A stretch of 64,000 nt of DNA from Pseudomonas wuhanensis (lineage in GTDB: Bacteria; Pseudomonadota; Gammaproteobacteria; Pseudomonadales; Pseudomonadaceae). This document shows positions 24,251 to 34,369 of this stretch, in pieces (the first letter of the stretch is position 1; each line of letters begins with the position of its first letter). The stretch is from NCBI RefSeq assembly GCF_030687395.1, contig NZ_CP117430.1, forward strand, positions 2,728,001 to 2,792,000, in the 5' to 3' direction. A program made the translations under genes and the position numbers. Below the pieces are notes generated by a model that saw only the letters and a list, made by a program, of their open reading frames with translations, was not told the DNA's origin and searched no databases.

Positions 24251-25597
24251 ATGCTCGATTTTTCTCACGCCCCCGGCGATCTGATCGCTCGGTGCGATCA
24301 GGGCGTACTCGACCCCAACTGCCATGCCGACACGCAAAAGTTTCATGACGGCATCGGCTCTCTGGATTTGCTTCGTGCCTTGCGCGTCAGCCGCCAGAAA
24401 CGACGCCCGATCGCCCTGAACGTACAGCTGCCTTCCAGCCTCAAGCCAGCCTTTTGTTCCCCGCGCGATGCCTCCTGCGAGCGCGGCGAAATCGAACACT
24501 ACCTTCTGCGCCTGGAGCAGGAGATCGACCTCGTCGGTTGTCATCTGGGAGCGGAGCAACGGGTCGAACAATTTCATCTCGGCGGCGGAACACCCACCAT
24601 CGCTCATCTCGAGCGGCTGATGAATCATCTGCGTGGTCGATTCAATTTTCTCGAGCATGAGTGCGGCGACTACAGCGTCGACGTGGATCTACACCATACC
24701 GATTGGTCGACCATGGGCGCGCTGCGCGCTCAGGGATTCAATCATGTCAGCATTGGTGTTCCGGATATCGACACAGACTGTGACATGTCGGTGGCCTGCT
24801 ACCAGAACCCGGCCCCCATTCATTCACTGATCGATGCCGCCCGTACCTTTGGTTATCGATCGATCAATGTCGATCTGGGTTTTGGCCATGCCTGGCAAAC
24901 GCCAGAAAGCTTCGCGCTGAAACTGGCGGCGATCATTGAGCTGGAGCCGGACAGGCTGATGGTGTTCGACTATGCCCGACCACCACGCCGCTATCGGCCA
25001 AGGCTCGGCGACAAGGTCAGGGAACTGTGCAGCCAGGACGATAAAGGCGCGATGCGCCAGATCGCCTTCGAACAGTTGATCGCCGTGGGCTATCACTACA
25101 TCGGTATGGGGCAGTTTGTGCGGCCCGATGATGATCTGGCGTTCGCTCAGGAGCGCGGCCGATTACGTCGCACCTGTGACGGTTTTACCCGTCACGGTTA
25201 TTGCGACCATATCGGCTTCGGTTTGGGGGCTATCAGTCAAATCGACGATTTGTATACGCAAAACACCGATGCACCCGAGCGTTATCAGCAGCAGCTGGAT
25301 CGGGGCCAATTGCCGACGTCTCGTGGCTGGCGTTTCGAGGCGGGGGATCAGATAAGGCACATGGTCATGGAGCGACTGGCGTGTGATCAAGAGCTGGATA
25401 TCCTCGCCATCGAGCGGCGCTATGGACTGATTTTCTCCAGGTACTTTGCATCTGTCTGGCCATTGCTGGAGCAATTGAGTCGTGACGGGTTGATTGAATT
25501 GTCGGACCGTTTCATCAGCATTCTTCCCGCCGGCCGGCCGGAAGTGGATGCCATCTGCAGCCTGTTTGAAAAGGATTCGGGCAGTGCAACGCATTAA
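24251..25597 (+). CDS. HemN homologue lacking the radical-SAM cluster cysteines
   Basis: 448 residues, aligned over the full length with the true HemN encoded next to it. Shared landmarks are HLGGGTPT, the YIGMGQF-x2-PDDDLA block (YIGMDHFALPDDELA in HemN) and CDHIGFGLGAISQIDDLYTQN. HemN needs Cys-x3-Cys-x2-Cys. Here the three aligned positions are Ser63, Ala67 and Ser70, and the SAM-side Tyr is Asn57. It therefore should not hold the usual 4Fe-4S/SAM centre and is unlikely to be a coproporphyrinogen dehydrogenase. Heme or porphyrin binding, or a partner role to HemN, are possible. It shares an Anr/Dnr box and 22-base spacing with hemN. The intact frame argues against a pseudogene. Confidence 0.85.
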   Translation: MLDFSHAPGDLIARCDQGVLDPNCHADTQKFHDGIGSLDLLRALRVSRQKRRPIALNVQLPSSLKPAFCSPRDASCERGEIEHYLLRLEQEIDLVGCHLGAEQRVEQFHLGGGTPTIAHLERLMNHLRGRFNFLEHECGDYSVDVDLHHTDWSTMGALRAQGFNHVSIGVPDIDTDCDMSVACYQNPAPIHSLIDAARTFGYRSINVDLGFGHAWQTPESFALKLAAIIELEPDRLMVFDYARPPRRYRPRLGDKVRELCSQDDKGAMRQIAFEQLIAVGYHYIGMGQFVRPDDDLAFAQERGRLRRTCDGFTRHGYCDHIGFGLGAISQIDDLYTQNTDAPERYQQQLDRGQLPTSRGWRFEAGDQIRHMVMERLACDQELDILAIERRYGLIFSRYFASVWPLLEQLSRDGLIELSDRFISILPAGRPEVDAICSLFEKDSGSATH

Positions 25598-25619
25598 CCC
25601 TCCTGCGAGTTGATTGATC

Positions 25620-27008
25620 ATGAAACCTGCATTCGATTTCGATCGAGCCCTGGTCGAAAAGTATGACCGTCCGGGGCCGCGCTATACCTCTTACCCCACG
25701 GCGCCGCAGTTTCATCAGGCGTTTGCCATCGACGATTATCAGCGTGCCGCCTCCGACAGCAATCTGGCGGCAGTGCCCAAGCCATTGTCGGTGTATATCC
25801 ATATTCCGTTCTGCAAGAGCCTTTGCTACTACTGCGCCTGCAACAAAATCATTACCCAGAAAACCCATCGGGCGGTCGAATACCTGACGTACCTCAAGCG
25901 TGAAATCGTGATGCAGGCCGCGTTGTTCGACAGCACGCGCAAACTCACGCAACTGCACCTGGGCGGGGGCACGCCGACGTATTTGACCAGTGAGCAGCTG
26001 GCGGACCTGATGGACTGCTTGCACCAGGCGTTCGACATGGACGACAGCGATGACCATGAGTTTTCCATCGAAGTCGATCCGCGCACCATCAGCACCGAGC
26101 AGATCCAGTCGCTGCGCCAACTGGGCTTCAATCGTCTGAGCTTCGGCGTGCAGGACTTCGACCCCGACGTGCAGGTGGCGGTCAATCGCCAGCAAAGTGA
26201 AGAGCAGATCTATGCGCTGGTCGCGGCGGCGCGGGAGGTGCAATTCAAGTCGATCAGCGTCGATCTGATTTACGGCCTGCCACTGCAAACCGTGAACAGT
26301 TTCGACGTTACCCTTGGCAAGATCATTGCCCTGCGTCCGGACCGGATTGCCGCTTACAGCTACGCCCATTTACCCGAGCTGGTGCGCGCACAACGGTTGA
26401 TTCGCCCGGCGGACATGCCGCCACCGGAACGCAAGCTGGAGTTGCTGGAGCTGACCATTCGCCGGCTGACCGAGGCCGGTTATGTTTATATCGGCATGGA
26501 TCACTTCGCCTTGCCGGACGACGAACTGGCGCTGGCCCGCACCCATGGCACCTTGCAACGCAATTTTCAGGGCTACTCGACCCATGCCGACTGCGATTTG
26601 ATCGGCCTTGGAGTGTCCTCGATCGGCAAGGTCGGCGACAGCTACAGCCAAAGCGTCAAGGAGCTTTCGCAGTACTACGCCCGTATCGATCAAGGTTTGT
26701 TGCCGGTGCATCGGGGTTATCGCTTGAGCGCCGATGACTTGCTGCGCCGTGAGGTGATCAGCGACCTGATGTGCCACGGCAGGATCGATTTCGCCAAGTT
26801 CGAAGCGGGTCATGGCATTTGCTTCACCGAGTATTTTGCCGAGGCGCTGGCGCAACTGGACGAGCAGGTGCGTGACGGACTCCTGCAGATTCACAGCGAC
26901 CAATTGGTGCTGTTGCCGCAAGGGCATTTGATGATGCGCAGTGCCGCGATGGCGTTTGACGCTTACCTGGGCGAACAGCAAAAAGGTCAGTTTTCCCGCA
27001 CCGTTTGA
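25620..27008 (+). CDS. hemN: Oxygen-independent coproporphyrinogen III dehydrogenase, HemN
   Basis: 462 residues. The radical-SAM motif is Cys65-x3-Cys69-x2-Cys72 (HIPFCKSLCYYC), with the HemN-specific fourth Cys74 and the N-terminal GPRYTSYPTAPQF trip-wire. It converts coproporphyrinogen III to protoporphyrinogen IX without O2, supplying heme for the cytochromes made under denitrification. The ATG at 25620 follows the cluster-less homologue by 22 bases. It lies upstream of nosR. Confidence 0.95.
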   Translation: MKPAFDFDRALVEKYDRPGPRYTSYPTAPQFHQAFAIDDYQRAASDSNLAAVPKPLSVYIHIPFCKSLCYYCACNKIITQKTHRAVEYLTYLKREIVMQAALFDSTRKLTQLHLGGGTPTYLTSEQLADLMDCLHQAFDMDDSDDHEFSIEVDPRTISTEQIQSLRQLGFNRLSFGVQDFDPDVQVAVNRQQSEEQIYALVAAAREVQFKSISVDLIYGLPLQTVNSFDVTLGKIIALRPDRIAAYSYAHLPELVRAQRLIRPADMPPPERKLELLELTIRRLTEAGYVYIGMDHFALPDDELALARTHGTLQRNFQGYSTHADCDLIGLGVSSIGKVGDSYSQSVKELSQYYARIDQGLLPVHRGYRLSADDLLRREVISDLMCHGRIDFAKFEAGHGICFTEYFAEALAQLDEQVRDGLLQIHSDQLVLLPQGHLMMRSAAMAFDAYLGEQQKGQFSRTV

Positions 27009-27045
27009 GGCTTCGGGAGGCTCTGGCGCACGGAATGTTATCGAG

Positions 27046-27059
27046 TTGATTTCAATCAA
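27046..27059 (+). promoter_or_regulatory. Perfect Anr/Dnr box at the nosR promoter
   Basis: TTGATTTCAATCAA is a perfect FNR/Anr/Dnr consensus site. A TAACAT hexamer at 27082-27087 lies exactly at the class II -10 position, predicting a start near 27094. That start lies downstream of the ATG at 27086, which decides the nosR translation start. Confidence 0.88.
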
Positions 27060-27118
27060 GGGCAGGGCGCACAACGCTCCCTAACATGGCCGAAAGCCCC
27101 TTCGAAATCAGCGAGTTC

Positions 27119-29299
27119 ATGACAATCCATCCGCCTTCGACACATGGCAATCCGCGCATCTGGAGCGTCGGGCTGGTGCTGATGGTCTTGCTGGTGATCG
27201 CAGCGTTCGCGGCGGTGCAGGCCAAGTCTTACGGCGACATCGAGCAGCAGCGCATCGAGAAGGTCTTCCCGCAAACCGATTCGGTGTCCGCAGCCGAAGG
27301 CACGTTCAAGGTGCGCACGCTGTCCGCGGCCGGCAAGGTCATCGGGTATGTGTTCCAGAGCCTGGATGTGGTGGATATTCCGGCCTACTCGGGCAAACCC
27401 ATCAACACCCAGGTGATCCTCGACACCGCCGGCATGATTCAGGACGCCTATGTGCTGGAGCACCACGAACCGATTCTGCTGATTGGCATCCCCGAAGAAA
27501 AACTCCACGGTTTCAGCGCCCGATACAAAGGGATCAAGGTCAGCCAGCGGGTAGTCGTCGGCCATTCCAGTGACCCGAGCGCGGTCACCGTGGATGCCAT
27601 CGCTGGCGCAACGGTCACCGCCATGGTGGTCAATGAGGTCATCATGCGTGCCGCCCATGAGGTGGCCGTATCGCTGAAACTGATCGAGGACAGGAGCGGG
27701 GTGGTGAACAAGCCCGCCATCGTGCGCCAGGACTTTTTCGAGCCTGCCACCTGGGAGCAACTGACCGGTAACGGCGCCATTCGCCGGTTGAACCTGACCC
27801 GTGGGCAGGTCGATGCAGCCTTCAAGGGCACCGAAGCCGAAGGCGTCGACAACGCCGGCCCGGATCAAGTCGATGACACTTTTATCGAGCTGTACACCGC
27901 CGACCTGAACCCGCCGACCATTGGTCGTGCGCTGCTGGGCGACAATCAATATCGCTTGCTCATGCAGGAACTCAAACCCGGCGAGCAGGCCATCTTGGTG
28001 CTGGGGCATGGGCTGTTTTCCTATAAAGGCTCGGGTTATGTGCGCGGCGGGATTTTCGATCGGGTGCAATTGCGCCAGTTCGGCAACGTCATCAGCTTTC
28101 GCGACATGGACCATCAGCGGCTCTCCGACGTGTTTGCCAAGGGCATGCCTGAGTTCAATGAAATGTCGATTTTCATTGTACGCAAACCGGCTGGGTTCGA
28201 TCCGGGATCGCCTTGGTCCCTGGAGCTCCTGGTGCGACGTCAGACGGGACCGGTCAGCGGCACCTTCAGCAGCTTCGAACTGCCTTATCAACTGCCCGAG
28301 CCCTACCTTGAACGACCTGCACCCAGTGCCGAAGAACAGGCGGCCATCGAGGAAGCCAGCCGGCCGATGTGGTTGACCATCTGGTACCAGAAACACTTCC
28401 AGATCGCCGTCCTCGCGAGTGCGTTGTTGCTGCTGACGGCCATCCTGTTCCTGCAAGACAAACTCACCCGTCGGCCACGCTTTCTGCACTGGCTGCGCCG
28501 TGGTTACTTGCTCTTTACCGTGGTCTTTTTGGGCTGGTATGCCCTGGGGCAGTTGTCGGTGGTCAATGTCCTGACCTTTGTGCATGCGCTGTTCGAGCAC
28601 TTTCGCTGGGAGCTGTTTCTCACCGATCCGCTGATCTTCATGCTCTGGGTCTTCACCGCCGCGAGCATTCTGCTGTGGGGCCGTGGTGTGTTCTGCGGCT
28701 GGCTGTGCCCGTTTGGCGCCTTGCAAGAGTTGATCAACGAAGCCGCGCGCAAATTGAAAATTCCCCAGTACGAATTGCCCTTTGCGGTGCATGAGCGGCT
28801 GTGGGCGATCAAATACATCATCTTGCTGCTGCTTTTTGGCATCTCCCTGGAATCGATGTCCACCGCCGAGCTGTTCGCCGAGGTGGAACCCTTCAAGACC
28901 GCCATCACCCTCAAGTTCGACCGCCAGTGGTGGTTCGTGCTCTATGCGGTAGCGCTGCTGGTCATCAATCTTTTCACGCGAAAAGTCTATTGCCGCTACA
29001 TCTGCCCGTTGGGTGCAGCGCTGGCGATCCCAACCAAATTGCGCCTGTTCGACTGGCTCAAGCGCCGCAAGGAATGCGGCAGCCCCTGCCAGTTGTGCGC
29101 CAAGGAATGCGAGATCCAGGCGATTCATCCCGATGGCCGGATCAATGCCAACGAGTGCCACTACTGCCTCGATTGCCAAATGACCTACCACAACGAAGAC
29201 AAATGCCCGCCGCTGATCAACAAGCGCAAGAAGCGCGGCAAACCGGCACCCGTGGCGGTGCAACTGATACCTGTCGTGGAAGTGCCAGCGGCTGAATGA
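27119..29299 (+). CDS. nosR: NosR, membrane iron-sulfur flavoprotein for N2O reduction
   Basis: 726 residues from ATG 27119. Order: N-terminal membrane segment, periplasmic FMN-binding domain with the flavinylation motif AGATVT, further membrane helices with two Cys-x3-Cys-Pro motifs (CGWLCP, CRYICP), and a C-terminal bacterial ferredoxin domain (CQLCAKECE; CHYCLDCQ). NosR is needed for nosZ expression and for electron supply to and maturation of NosZ. The 11-residue longer version from 27086 would start inside the predicted -10 element and so cannot be on that transcript. First gene of nosRZDFYL. Confidence 0.93.
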   Translation: MTIHPPSTHGNPRIWSVGLVLMVLLVIAAFAAVQAKSYGDIEQQRIEKVFPQTDSVSAAEGTFKVRTLSAAGKVIGYVFQSLDVVDIPAYSGKPINTQVILDTAGMIQDAYVLEHHEPILLIGIPEEKLHGFSARYKGIKVSQRVVVGHSSDPSAVTVDAIAGATVTAMVVNEVIMRAAHEVAVSLKLIEDRSGVVNKPAIVRQDFFEPATWEQLTGNGAIRRLNLTRGQVDAAFKGTEAEGVDNAGPDQVDDTFIELYTADLNPPTIGRALLGDNQYRLLMQELKPGEQAILVLGHGLFSYKGSGYVRGGIFDRVQLRQFGNVISFRDMDHQRLSDVFAKGMPEFNEMSIFIVRKPAGFDPGSPWSLELLVRRQTGPVSGTFSSFELPYQLPEPYLERPAPSAEEQAAIEEASRPMWLTIWYQKHFQIAVLASALLLLTAILFLQDKLTRRPRFLHWLRRGYLLFTVVFLGWYALGQLSVVNVLTFVHALFEHFRWELFLTDPLIFMLWVFTAASILLWGRGVFCGWLCPFGALQELINEAARKLKIPQYELPFAVHERLWAIKYIILLLLFGISLESMSTAELFAEVEPFKTAITLKFDRQWWFVLYAVALLVINLFTRKVYCRYICPLGAALAIPTKLRLFDWLKRRKECGSPCQLCAKECEIQAIHPDGRINANECHYCLDCQMTYHNEDKCPPLINKRKKRGKPAPVAVQLIPVVEVPAAE

Positions 29300-29354
29300 A
29301 GCTCGCAAGCGCACGTCTGCAGTGACCGTTTTATCCCTTCAAGGAGCACGCAAC

Positions 29355-31274
29355 ATGACTGACACAGAATCCAAAAAATCCATGCAGGAAGAGGAACAGG
29401 CGGGACTCAGCCGTCGCGGTTTTCTGGGCAGCAGTGCTGTCACCGGTGCGGTGCTGGCGGGGGCCACGACCCTCGGCGGCGCAGTGTTCAGCCGTGAATC
29501 CTGGGCGGCCGCGGTCAAGGATGCGCAGGCGAAAACCCATGTCGGCCCCGGTGAGCTGGACGAATACTACGGCTTCTGGAGCGGTGGTCATCAGGGCGAA
29601 GTGCGGGTACTGGGCGTGCCGTCGATGCGTGAGTTGACGCGTATTCCGGTGTTCAACGTCGATTCGGCCACCGGCTGGGGCCTGACCAACGAAAGCAAAC
29701 GGATCCTGGGCGACAGTGCAAAGTTTCAGAACGGCGATTGCCATCACCCGCATATCTCCATGACCGATGGCAAGTACGACGGCAAGTACCTGTTCATCAA
29801 CGACAAGGCCAACTCCCGTGTCGCGCGCATCCGCCTGGACATCATGAAGTGCGACAAGATGCTTACAGTGCCGAACGTGCAAGCCATTCACGGCCTGCGT
29901 CTGCAAAAAGTGCCCTACACCAAGTATGTGTTCGCCAATGCCGAGTTCGTCATCCCACACCCCAATGACGGCCGCACGTTCGATCTGCAAGACAAGAACA
30001 GCTTCACCCTGTTCAACGCCATCGATGCCGAGAAAATGGAGATGGCATTCCAGGTGATCGTCGACGGCAACCTGGACAACGCCGATATGGATTACACCGG
30101 TAAGTACGCCGCGTCTACCTGCTACAACTCGGAGAAGGCTTACGATCTTGGCGGCATGATGCGCAACGAGCGCGACTGGGTCGTGGTGTTCAACATCCCG
30201 CGCATCGAGGCTGCGATCAAGGCCGGCAGGTTCATCACTCTGGAAGACTCGAAAGTGCCAGTGGTCGACGGTCGTAAAACCGATGGCAAGGACTCCGAGT
30301 TCACGCGCTATATCCCGGTGCCGAAGAACCCCCACGGCCTCAACACTTCATCTGATGGCAAGTATTTCATTGCCAACGGCAAGCTGTCGCCAACGGTATC
30401 GATGATTGCCATCGACCGGCTGGACGACTTGTTCGCCGATAAATTCAAAGACCCGCGTGAGGTTATCGTCGCCGAGCCGGAGCTGGGCCTGGGCCCTTTG
30501 CACACCACTTTCGACGGACGCGGCAACGCCTACACCACGCTGTTTATCGACAGTCAGGTGGTGAAGTGGAACATGGAGGAAGCGATACGCGCCTACAAGG
30601 GCGAGAAGGTCAATTACATCAAGCAAAAGCTCGACGTGCAGTATCAGCCTGGCCATAACCACGCCTCGCTGACCGAAACCAGTGAAGCGGATGGCAAGTG
30701 GCTGGTGGTGTTGTGCAAATTCTCCAAGGACCGCTTCCTGCCGACCGGGCCGCTGCACCCGGAAAATGACCAGTTGATCGATATTTCCGGCGAAGAGATG
30801 AAGCTGGTACACGACGGCCCTGCGTTTGCCGAACCTCACGATTGCATCATGGCGCGCCGGGACCAGATCAAGACCCAAAAGATCTGGAGCCGCAACGACC
30901 CTTTCTTTGCCGCCACCGTGGAGCTGGCCAAGAAAGACGGGATCAACCTGGAGACCGACAACAAGGTCATCCGCGACGGTAATCAGGTGCGGGTCTACAT
31001 GACCTCCATGGCGCCGGCCTATGGTCTGACCGAGTTCACCGTCAAGCAGGGCAACGAGGTCACCGTGATCATCACCAACATCGACCAGATCGAGGATGTG
31101 ACCCACGGTTTCGTCATGACCAACCATGGCGCCAGCATGGAGATCAGCCCGCAGCAAACGTCGTCCATCACCTTTACCGCCGACAAGGCCGGCCTGCATT
31201 GGTACTACTGCAGCTGGTTCTGCCATGCGCTGCACATGGAAATGGTCGGGCGCATGAAGGTCGAGCGGGCCTGA
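29355..31274 (+). CDS. nosZ: Nitrous oxide reductase, NosZ (clade I, Tat-exported)
   Basis: 639 residues. A Tat signal (SRRGFLG) marks folded export, the clade I type. The seven-bladed propeller holds the CuZ histidines (for example DCHHPH). The C-terminal cupredoxin domain holds CuA: Cys619, Trp621, Cys623, His627 and Met630. It reduces N2O to N2 in the periplasm. ATG 29355 follows AAGGAG and is consistent with the Tat motif position. Confidence 0.97.
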   Translation: MTDTESKKSMQEEEQAGLSRRGFLGSSAVTGAVLAGATTLGGAVFSRESWAAAVKDAQAKTHVGPGELDEYYGFWSGGHQGEVRVLGVPSMRELTRIPVFNVDSATGWGLTNESKRILGDSAKFQNGDCHHPHISMTDGKYDGKYLFINDKANSRVARIRLDIMKCDKMLTVPNVQAIHGLRLQKVPYTKYVFANAEFVIPHPNDGRTFDLQDKNSFTLFNAIDAEKMEMAFQVIVDGNLDNADMDYTGKYAASTCYNSEKAYDLGGMMRNERDWVVVFNIPRIEAAIKAGRFITLEDSKVPVVDGRKTDGKDSEFTRYIPVPKNPHGLNTSSDGKYFIANGKLSPTVSMIAIDRLDDLFADKFKDPREVIVAEPELGLGPLHTTFDGRGNAYTTLFIDSQVVKWNMEEAIRAYKGEKVNYIKQKLDVQYQPGHNHASLTETSEADGKWLVVLCKFSKDRFLPTGPLHPENDQLIDISGEEMKLVHDGPAFAEPHDCIMARRDQIKTQKIWSRNDPFFAATVELAKKDGINLETDNKVIRDGNQVRVYMTSMAPAYGLTEFTVKQGNEVTVIITNIDQIEDVTHGFVMTNHGASMEISPQQTSSITFTADKAGLHWYYCSWFCHALHMEMVGRMKVERA

Positions 31275-31301
31275 CGGTTGCCAATCGACGGGAGCGGGCC
31301 G

Positions 31302-32591
31302 ATGACCGATATCAAGTGCAATCCGATCAAGGTGGTCGCGGTTGCGCTCCTGCTGATGTCCGGCAGTGCGCTGGCGGTGCAACCCATCACCACGTTGCCG
31401 TTGCGGGTTGACGCTGAACAACGCTGGCACTTGCCGGCGGGCGAGTACCGTGGCTCGTTCAGCGTCGATCAACCGATGCAGATTCTCTGCGAGCCCGGCG
31501 CGGTGTTTCAGGCGCAAGGGCAGGGCAATGGGGTGATCGTCAGCGCGCCGGATGTCCGGATCGAGGGCTGCACTTTTCTGGATTGGGGGCACGACCTCAC
31601 GGCCATGAACGCGGCGGTGTTCCTCCAGCCGCAGGCCCGTGGCGCGGTGATCAAAGGCAATCGCCTGCACGGTCAGGGCTTCGGTATCTGGGTCGATGGC
31701 ACGCAGGATGCGAGCCTTATCGACAACCACATCCAGGGGGATCCGGGGCTGCGTTCCCAGGATCGCGGCAACGGCATTCATTTGTATGCGGTGCATGGCG
31801 CCAGGGTCATTGGCAACCAGGTGCGCGACACCCGCGATGGGATCTACATCGACACCTCCAACGGCAACCTGCTACAGGGCAATACCCTGGAAGACCTGCG
31901 TTACGGCGTGCATTACATGTTCGCCAACGACAACCGGCTGATCGGCAACACCACCCGCCGCACCCGCACCGGCTACGCCTTGATGCAAAGCCGCAAGCTC
32001 ACGGTGATCGGCAACCGTTCCGAGCAGGATCAGAACTACGGCATCCTGATGAACTACATCACCTATTCAACCTTGCGCGACAACTTCGTCACGGACGTGC
32101 GCGACGGCTCGACCGGCGACAGCATGATCAGCGGCGCCGAGGGCAAGGCGTTGTTCATCTACAACTCGCTGTTCAACCGCATCGAACACAACCACTTCGA
32201 GCACAGCGCCGTGGGCATTCACCTCACCGCCGGCTCCGAAGACAACCGCATCGCCGACAACGCCTTTGTCGGCAACCAACGGCAGGTCAAGTATGTCGCC
32301 ACCCGCCTGCAGGAATGGTCGGCGGATGGCCGGGGCAATTACTGGAGCGATTACCTGGGCTGGGATCGCAACAACGATGGCCTGGGCGATATCGCCTACG
32401 AACCCAACGACAACGTCGACCGCTTGCTGTGGCTGTACCCGCAGGTGCGGCTGTTGATGAACAGCCCCGGGATCGAATTGCTGCGCTGGGTGCAACGAGC
32501 CTTTCCGGTGATGAAATCGCCGGGCGTACTGGACAGCCATCCGCTGATGAATCCCACCACGCAACCCCTGACCCAGGAGCCCACCGCATGA
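31302..32591 (+). CDS. nosD: NosD, periplasmic copper-site assembly protein
   Basis: 429 residues. A signal peptide (ending SALA) is followed by right-handed beta-helix (CASH/PbH1) repeats, seen as recurring I-x-G-N-x-(IVL) units such as [16 protein letters not shown]. With NosF and NosY it delivers sulfur and copper for CuZ assembly in NosZ. GGGAG precedes the ATG. The stop overlaps nosF by ATGA. Confidence 0.95.
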   Translation: MTDIKCNPIKVVAVALLLMSGSALAVQPITTLPLRVDAEQRWHLPAGEYRGSFSVDQPMQILCEPGAVFQAQGQGNGVIVSAPDVRIEGCTFLDWGHDLTAMNAAVFLQPQARGAVIKGNRLHGQGFGIWVDGTQDASLIDNHIQGDPGLRSQDRGNGIHLYAVHGARVIGNQVRDTRDGIYIDTSNGNLLQGNTLEDLRYGVHYMFANDNRLIGNTTRRTRTGYALMQSRKLTVIGNRSEQDQNYGILMNYITYSTLRDNFVTDVRDGSTGDSMISGAEGKALFIYNSLFNRIEHNHFEHSAVGIHLTAGSEDNRIADNAFVGNQRQVKYVATRLQEWSADGRGNYWSDYLGWDRNNDGLGDIAYEPNDNVDRLLWLYPQVRLLMNSPGIELLRWVQRAFPVMKSPGVLDSHPLMNPTTQPLTQEPTA

Positions 32592-33511
32592 ACGTCATCG
32601 ACATGGAAGGCGTCAGCCAGCGCTATGGGTACACGACCGTGTTGCATCAATTGAACCTGAGCCTGGGCGAAGGCGAAGTGCTGGGCTTGTTCGGGCACAA
32701 CGGCGCGGGCAAGACCACCTGCATGAAACTGGTGCTCGGTCTGCTCCAGGCCAGTGAAGGGCTGGTCCGGGTGTTCGGCCGATTGCCCAGTGATCCGCAG
32801 GTTCGGCGCCTGCTGGGCTATTTGCCGGAGAACGTGACCTTCTATCCGCAGATGAGCGGCCTGGAGACCTTGCGTCATTTCGCCCGACTCAAAGGCGCAG
32901 CGCCCGCGCAGGTGGACGTGCTGCTGGAGGAAGTCGGCCTGGCGGGTGCGGCGCATCGACGGGTCAAGACCTACTCCAAGGGCATGCGCCAGCGCCTGGG
33001 ACTGGCGCAAGCCTTGCTCGGCGAGCCGCGTTTGTTGCTGCTCGACGAGCCGACCGTCGGCCTCGATCCCATCGCCACTCAAGACCTCTATCGGTTACTC
33101 GACCGGCTGCGCAGCCAGGGCACCAGCATCATTCTCTGTTCCCACGTATTGCCGGGCGTCGAGGCGCATATCAACCGTGCAGCGATTCTGACCCAGGGGC
33201 GTCTGCTGGCCCTCGGCAGTCTGCGCAGCCTGCGCGAGGAAGCCGGGTTGCCGACGCTGATTCGCGCCAACGGCCTCAAGCACGCCGGGCCCTTGCAGCA
33301 ATCCTGGAACAACGCCGGGCACGTCACCCAGCGCTGGGGCGTGGAGGGCCTTGAAGTGGCTGCGCTCAATGGCAACAAATTGGACTTGTTGCGCCAATTG
33401 CTCAATGAACACGAGCCGGCCGACGTGGAAATCGACCCACCGTCCCTGGAGGACATCTATCGCTATTACATGGGCCGGGCCGGTGCGGCCCCCAGTGGAG
33501 AGACCGTATGA
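32588..33511 (+). CDS. nosF: NosF, ABC transporter ATPase
   Basis: 307 residues. Walker [10 protein letters not shown] (36-44), the signature [15 protein letters not shown] and Walker [11 protein letters not shown] are all present. NosF powers the NosDFY complex that matures the CuZ centre. It overlaps nosD and nosY by four bases on each side, so the three are translationally coupled. Confidence 0.95.
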   Translation: MNVIDMEGVSQRYGYTTVLHQLNLSLGEGEVLGLFGHNGAGKTTCMKLVLGLLQASEGLVRVFGRLPSDPQVRRLLGYLPENVTFYPQMSGLETLRHFARLKGAAPAQVDVLLEEVGLAGAAHRRVKTYSKGMRQRLGLAQALLGEPRLLLLDEPTVGLDPIATQDLYRLLDRLRSQGTSIILCSHVLPGVEAHINRAAILTQGRLLALGSLRSLREEAGLPTLIRANGLKHAGPLQQSWNNAGHVTQRWGVEGLEVAALNGNKLDLLRQLLNEHEPADVEIDPPSLEDIYRYYMGRAGAAPSGETV

Positions 33512-34338
33512 ACCCGATCTGGAACATGGCCCACAAGGAATTCAATGACGGTTTGCGCAACCGCTGGTTGTTGGCGATCAGCTTGTTGTTCGCAGTGTTG
33601 GCGACCGGCATCGCCTGGTTGGGTGCGGCGGCTTCCGGGCAATTGGGCTTCACTTCGGTGCCCGCCACCATCGCCAGCCTGGCCAGCCTGGCGACGTTCC
33701 TGATGCCGTTGATTGCCTTACTGCTGGCCTATGACGCCATCGTCGGCGAAGACGAAAGCGGCACGTTGCTGCTGTTGTTGACCTATCCGCTGGGGCGCGG
33801 GCACATCCTGCTCGGCAAGTTCGTCGGTCACGGATTGATCCTGGCGCTGGCGACCCTCATCGGTTTCGGCTGCGCGATGCTCGCAATTGCGGTGCTGGTG
33901 GAGAACGTCGAACTGAACCTGCTGCTCTGGGCTTTTGGACGATTCATGCTGTCGTCGACGTTACTGGGCTGGGGCTTTCTGGGGCTGGCCTATGTGCTGA
34001 GCAGTGTGTCTGCCGAGAAATCCACGGCTGCTGGGCTGGCGCTGGGGGTGTGGTTCTTCTTCGTGCTGGTATTCGACCTGGCGCTGCTGGCACTGCTGGT
34101 GCTCAGCGAAGGGCAGTTCAACCCGAAGGTTCTGCCTTGGTTACTGCTGCTCAACCCCGCCGATGTCTATCGCCTGATCAATCTCTCCGGTTTCGAGCCC
34201 GGCGCCGGTAGCGCTGGTGTGCTGACCCTGGGCAGCGATTTGCCTGTGCCGGGCTCGATGCTCTGGTTGTGCCTGCTGCTGTGGGTGGCGGTGCCTTTGG
34301 GCTTGGCCTGGTTGCTGTTCCGTCGACGGGCGACATGA
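33508..34338 (+). CDS. nosY: NosY, ABC transporter permease
   Basis: 276 residues with six membrane segments and the ABC-2 permease pattern (starts [20 protein letters not shown]). Membrane partner of NosF. Overlaps nosF by ATGA. Confidence 0.94.
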   Translation: MNPIWNMAHKEFNDGLRNRWLLAISLLFAVLATGIAWLGAAASGQLGFTSVPATIASLASLATFLMPLIALLLAYDAIVGEDESGTLLLLLTYPLGRGHILLGKFVGHGLILALATLIGFGCAMLAIAVLVENVELNLLLWAFGRFMLSSTLLGWGFLGLAYVLSSVSAEKSTAAGLALGVWFFFVLVFDLALLALLVLSEGQFNPKVLPWLLLLNPADVYRLINLSGFEPGAGSAGVLTLGSDLPVPGSMLWLCLLLWVAVPLGLAWLLFRRRAT

Positions 34339-34369
34339 ATTCACACCTTGTTTTTTGGAGCATCTGACG

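Noticed and set aside
24251..25597. Calling the first hemN-like gene a pseudogene
   Set aside because: The frame is intact at full length with conserved blocks and its own Anr/Dnr box. Loss of the cysteines looks like a change of role and not decay, though this needs comparative data.
27056..29314. Reverse-strand open frame of about 750 codons opposite nosR
   Set aside because: It mirrors nosR exactly, has His/Gln/Arg-rich shadow composition and no ribosome site or motif. High GC third positions create such frames.
31583..32587. Upstream extension of nosF through nosD
   Set aside because: The frame is open by chance inside nosD. The ATG at 32588 with ATGA coupling and normal NosF length is the start.
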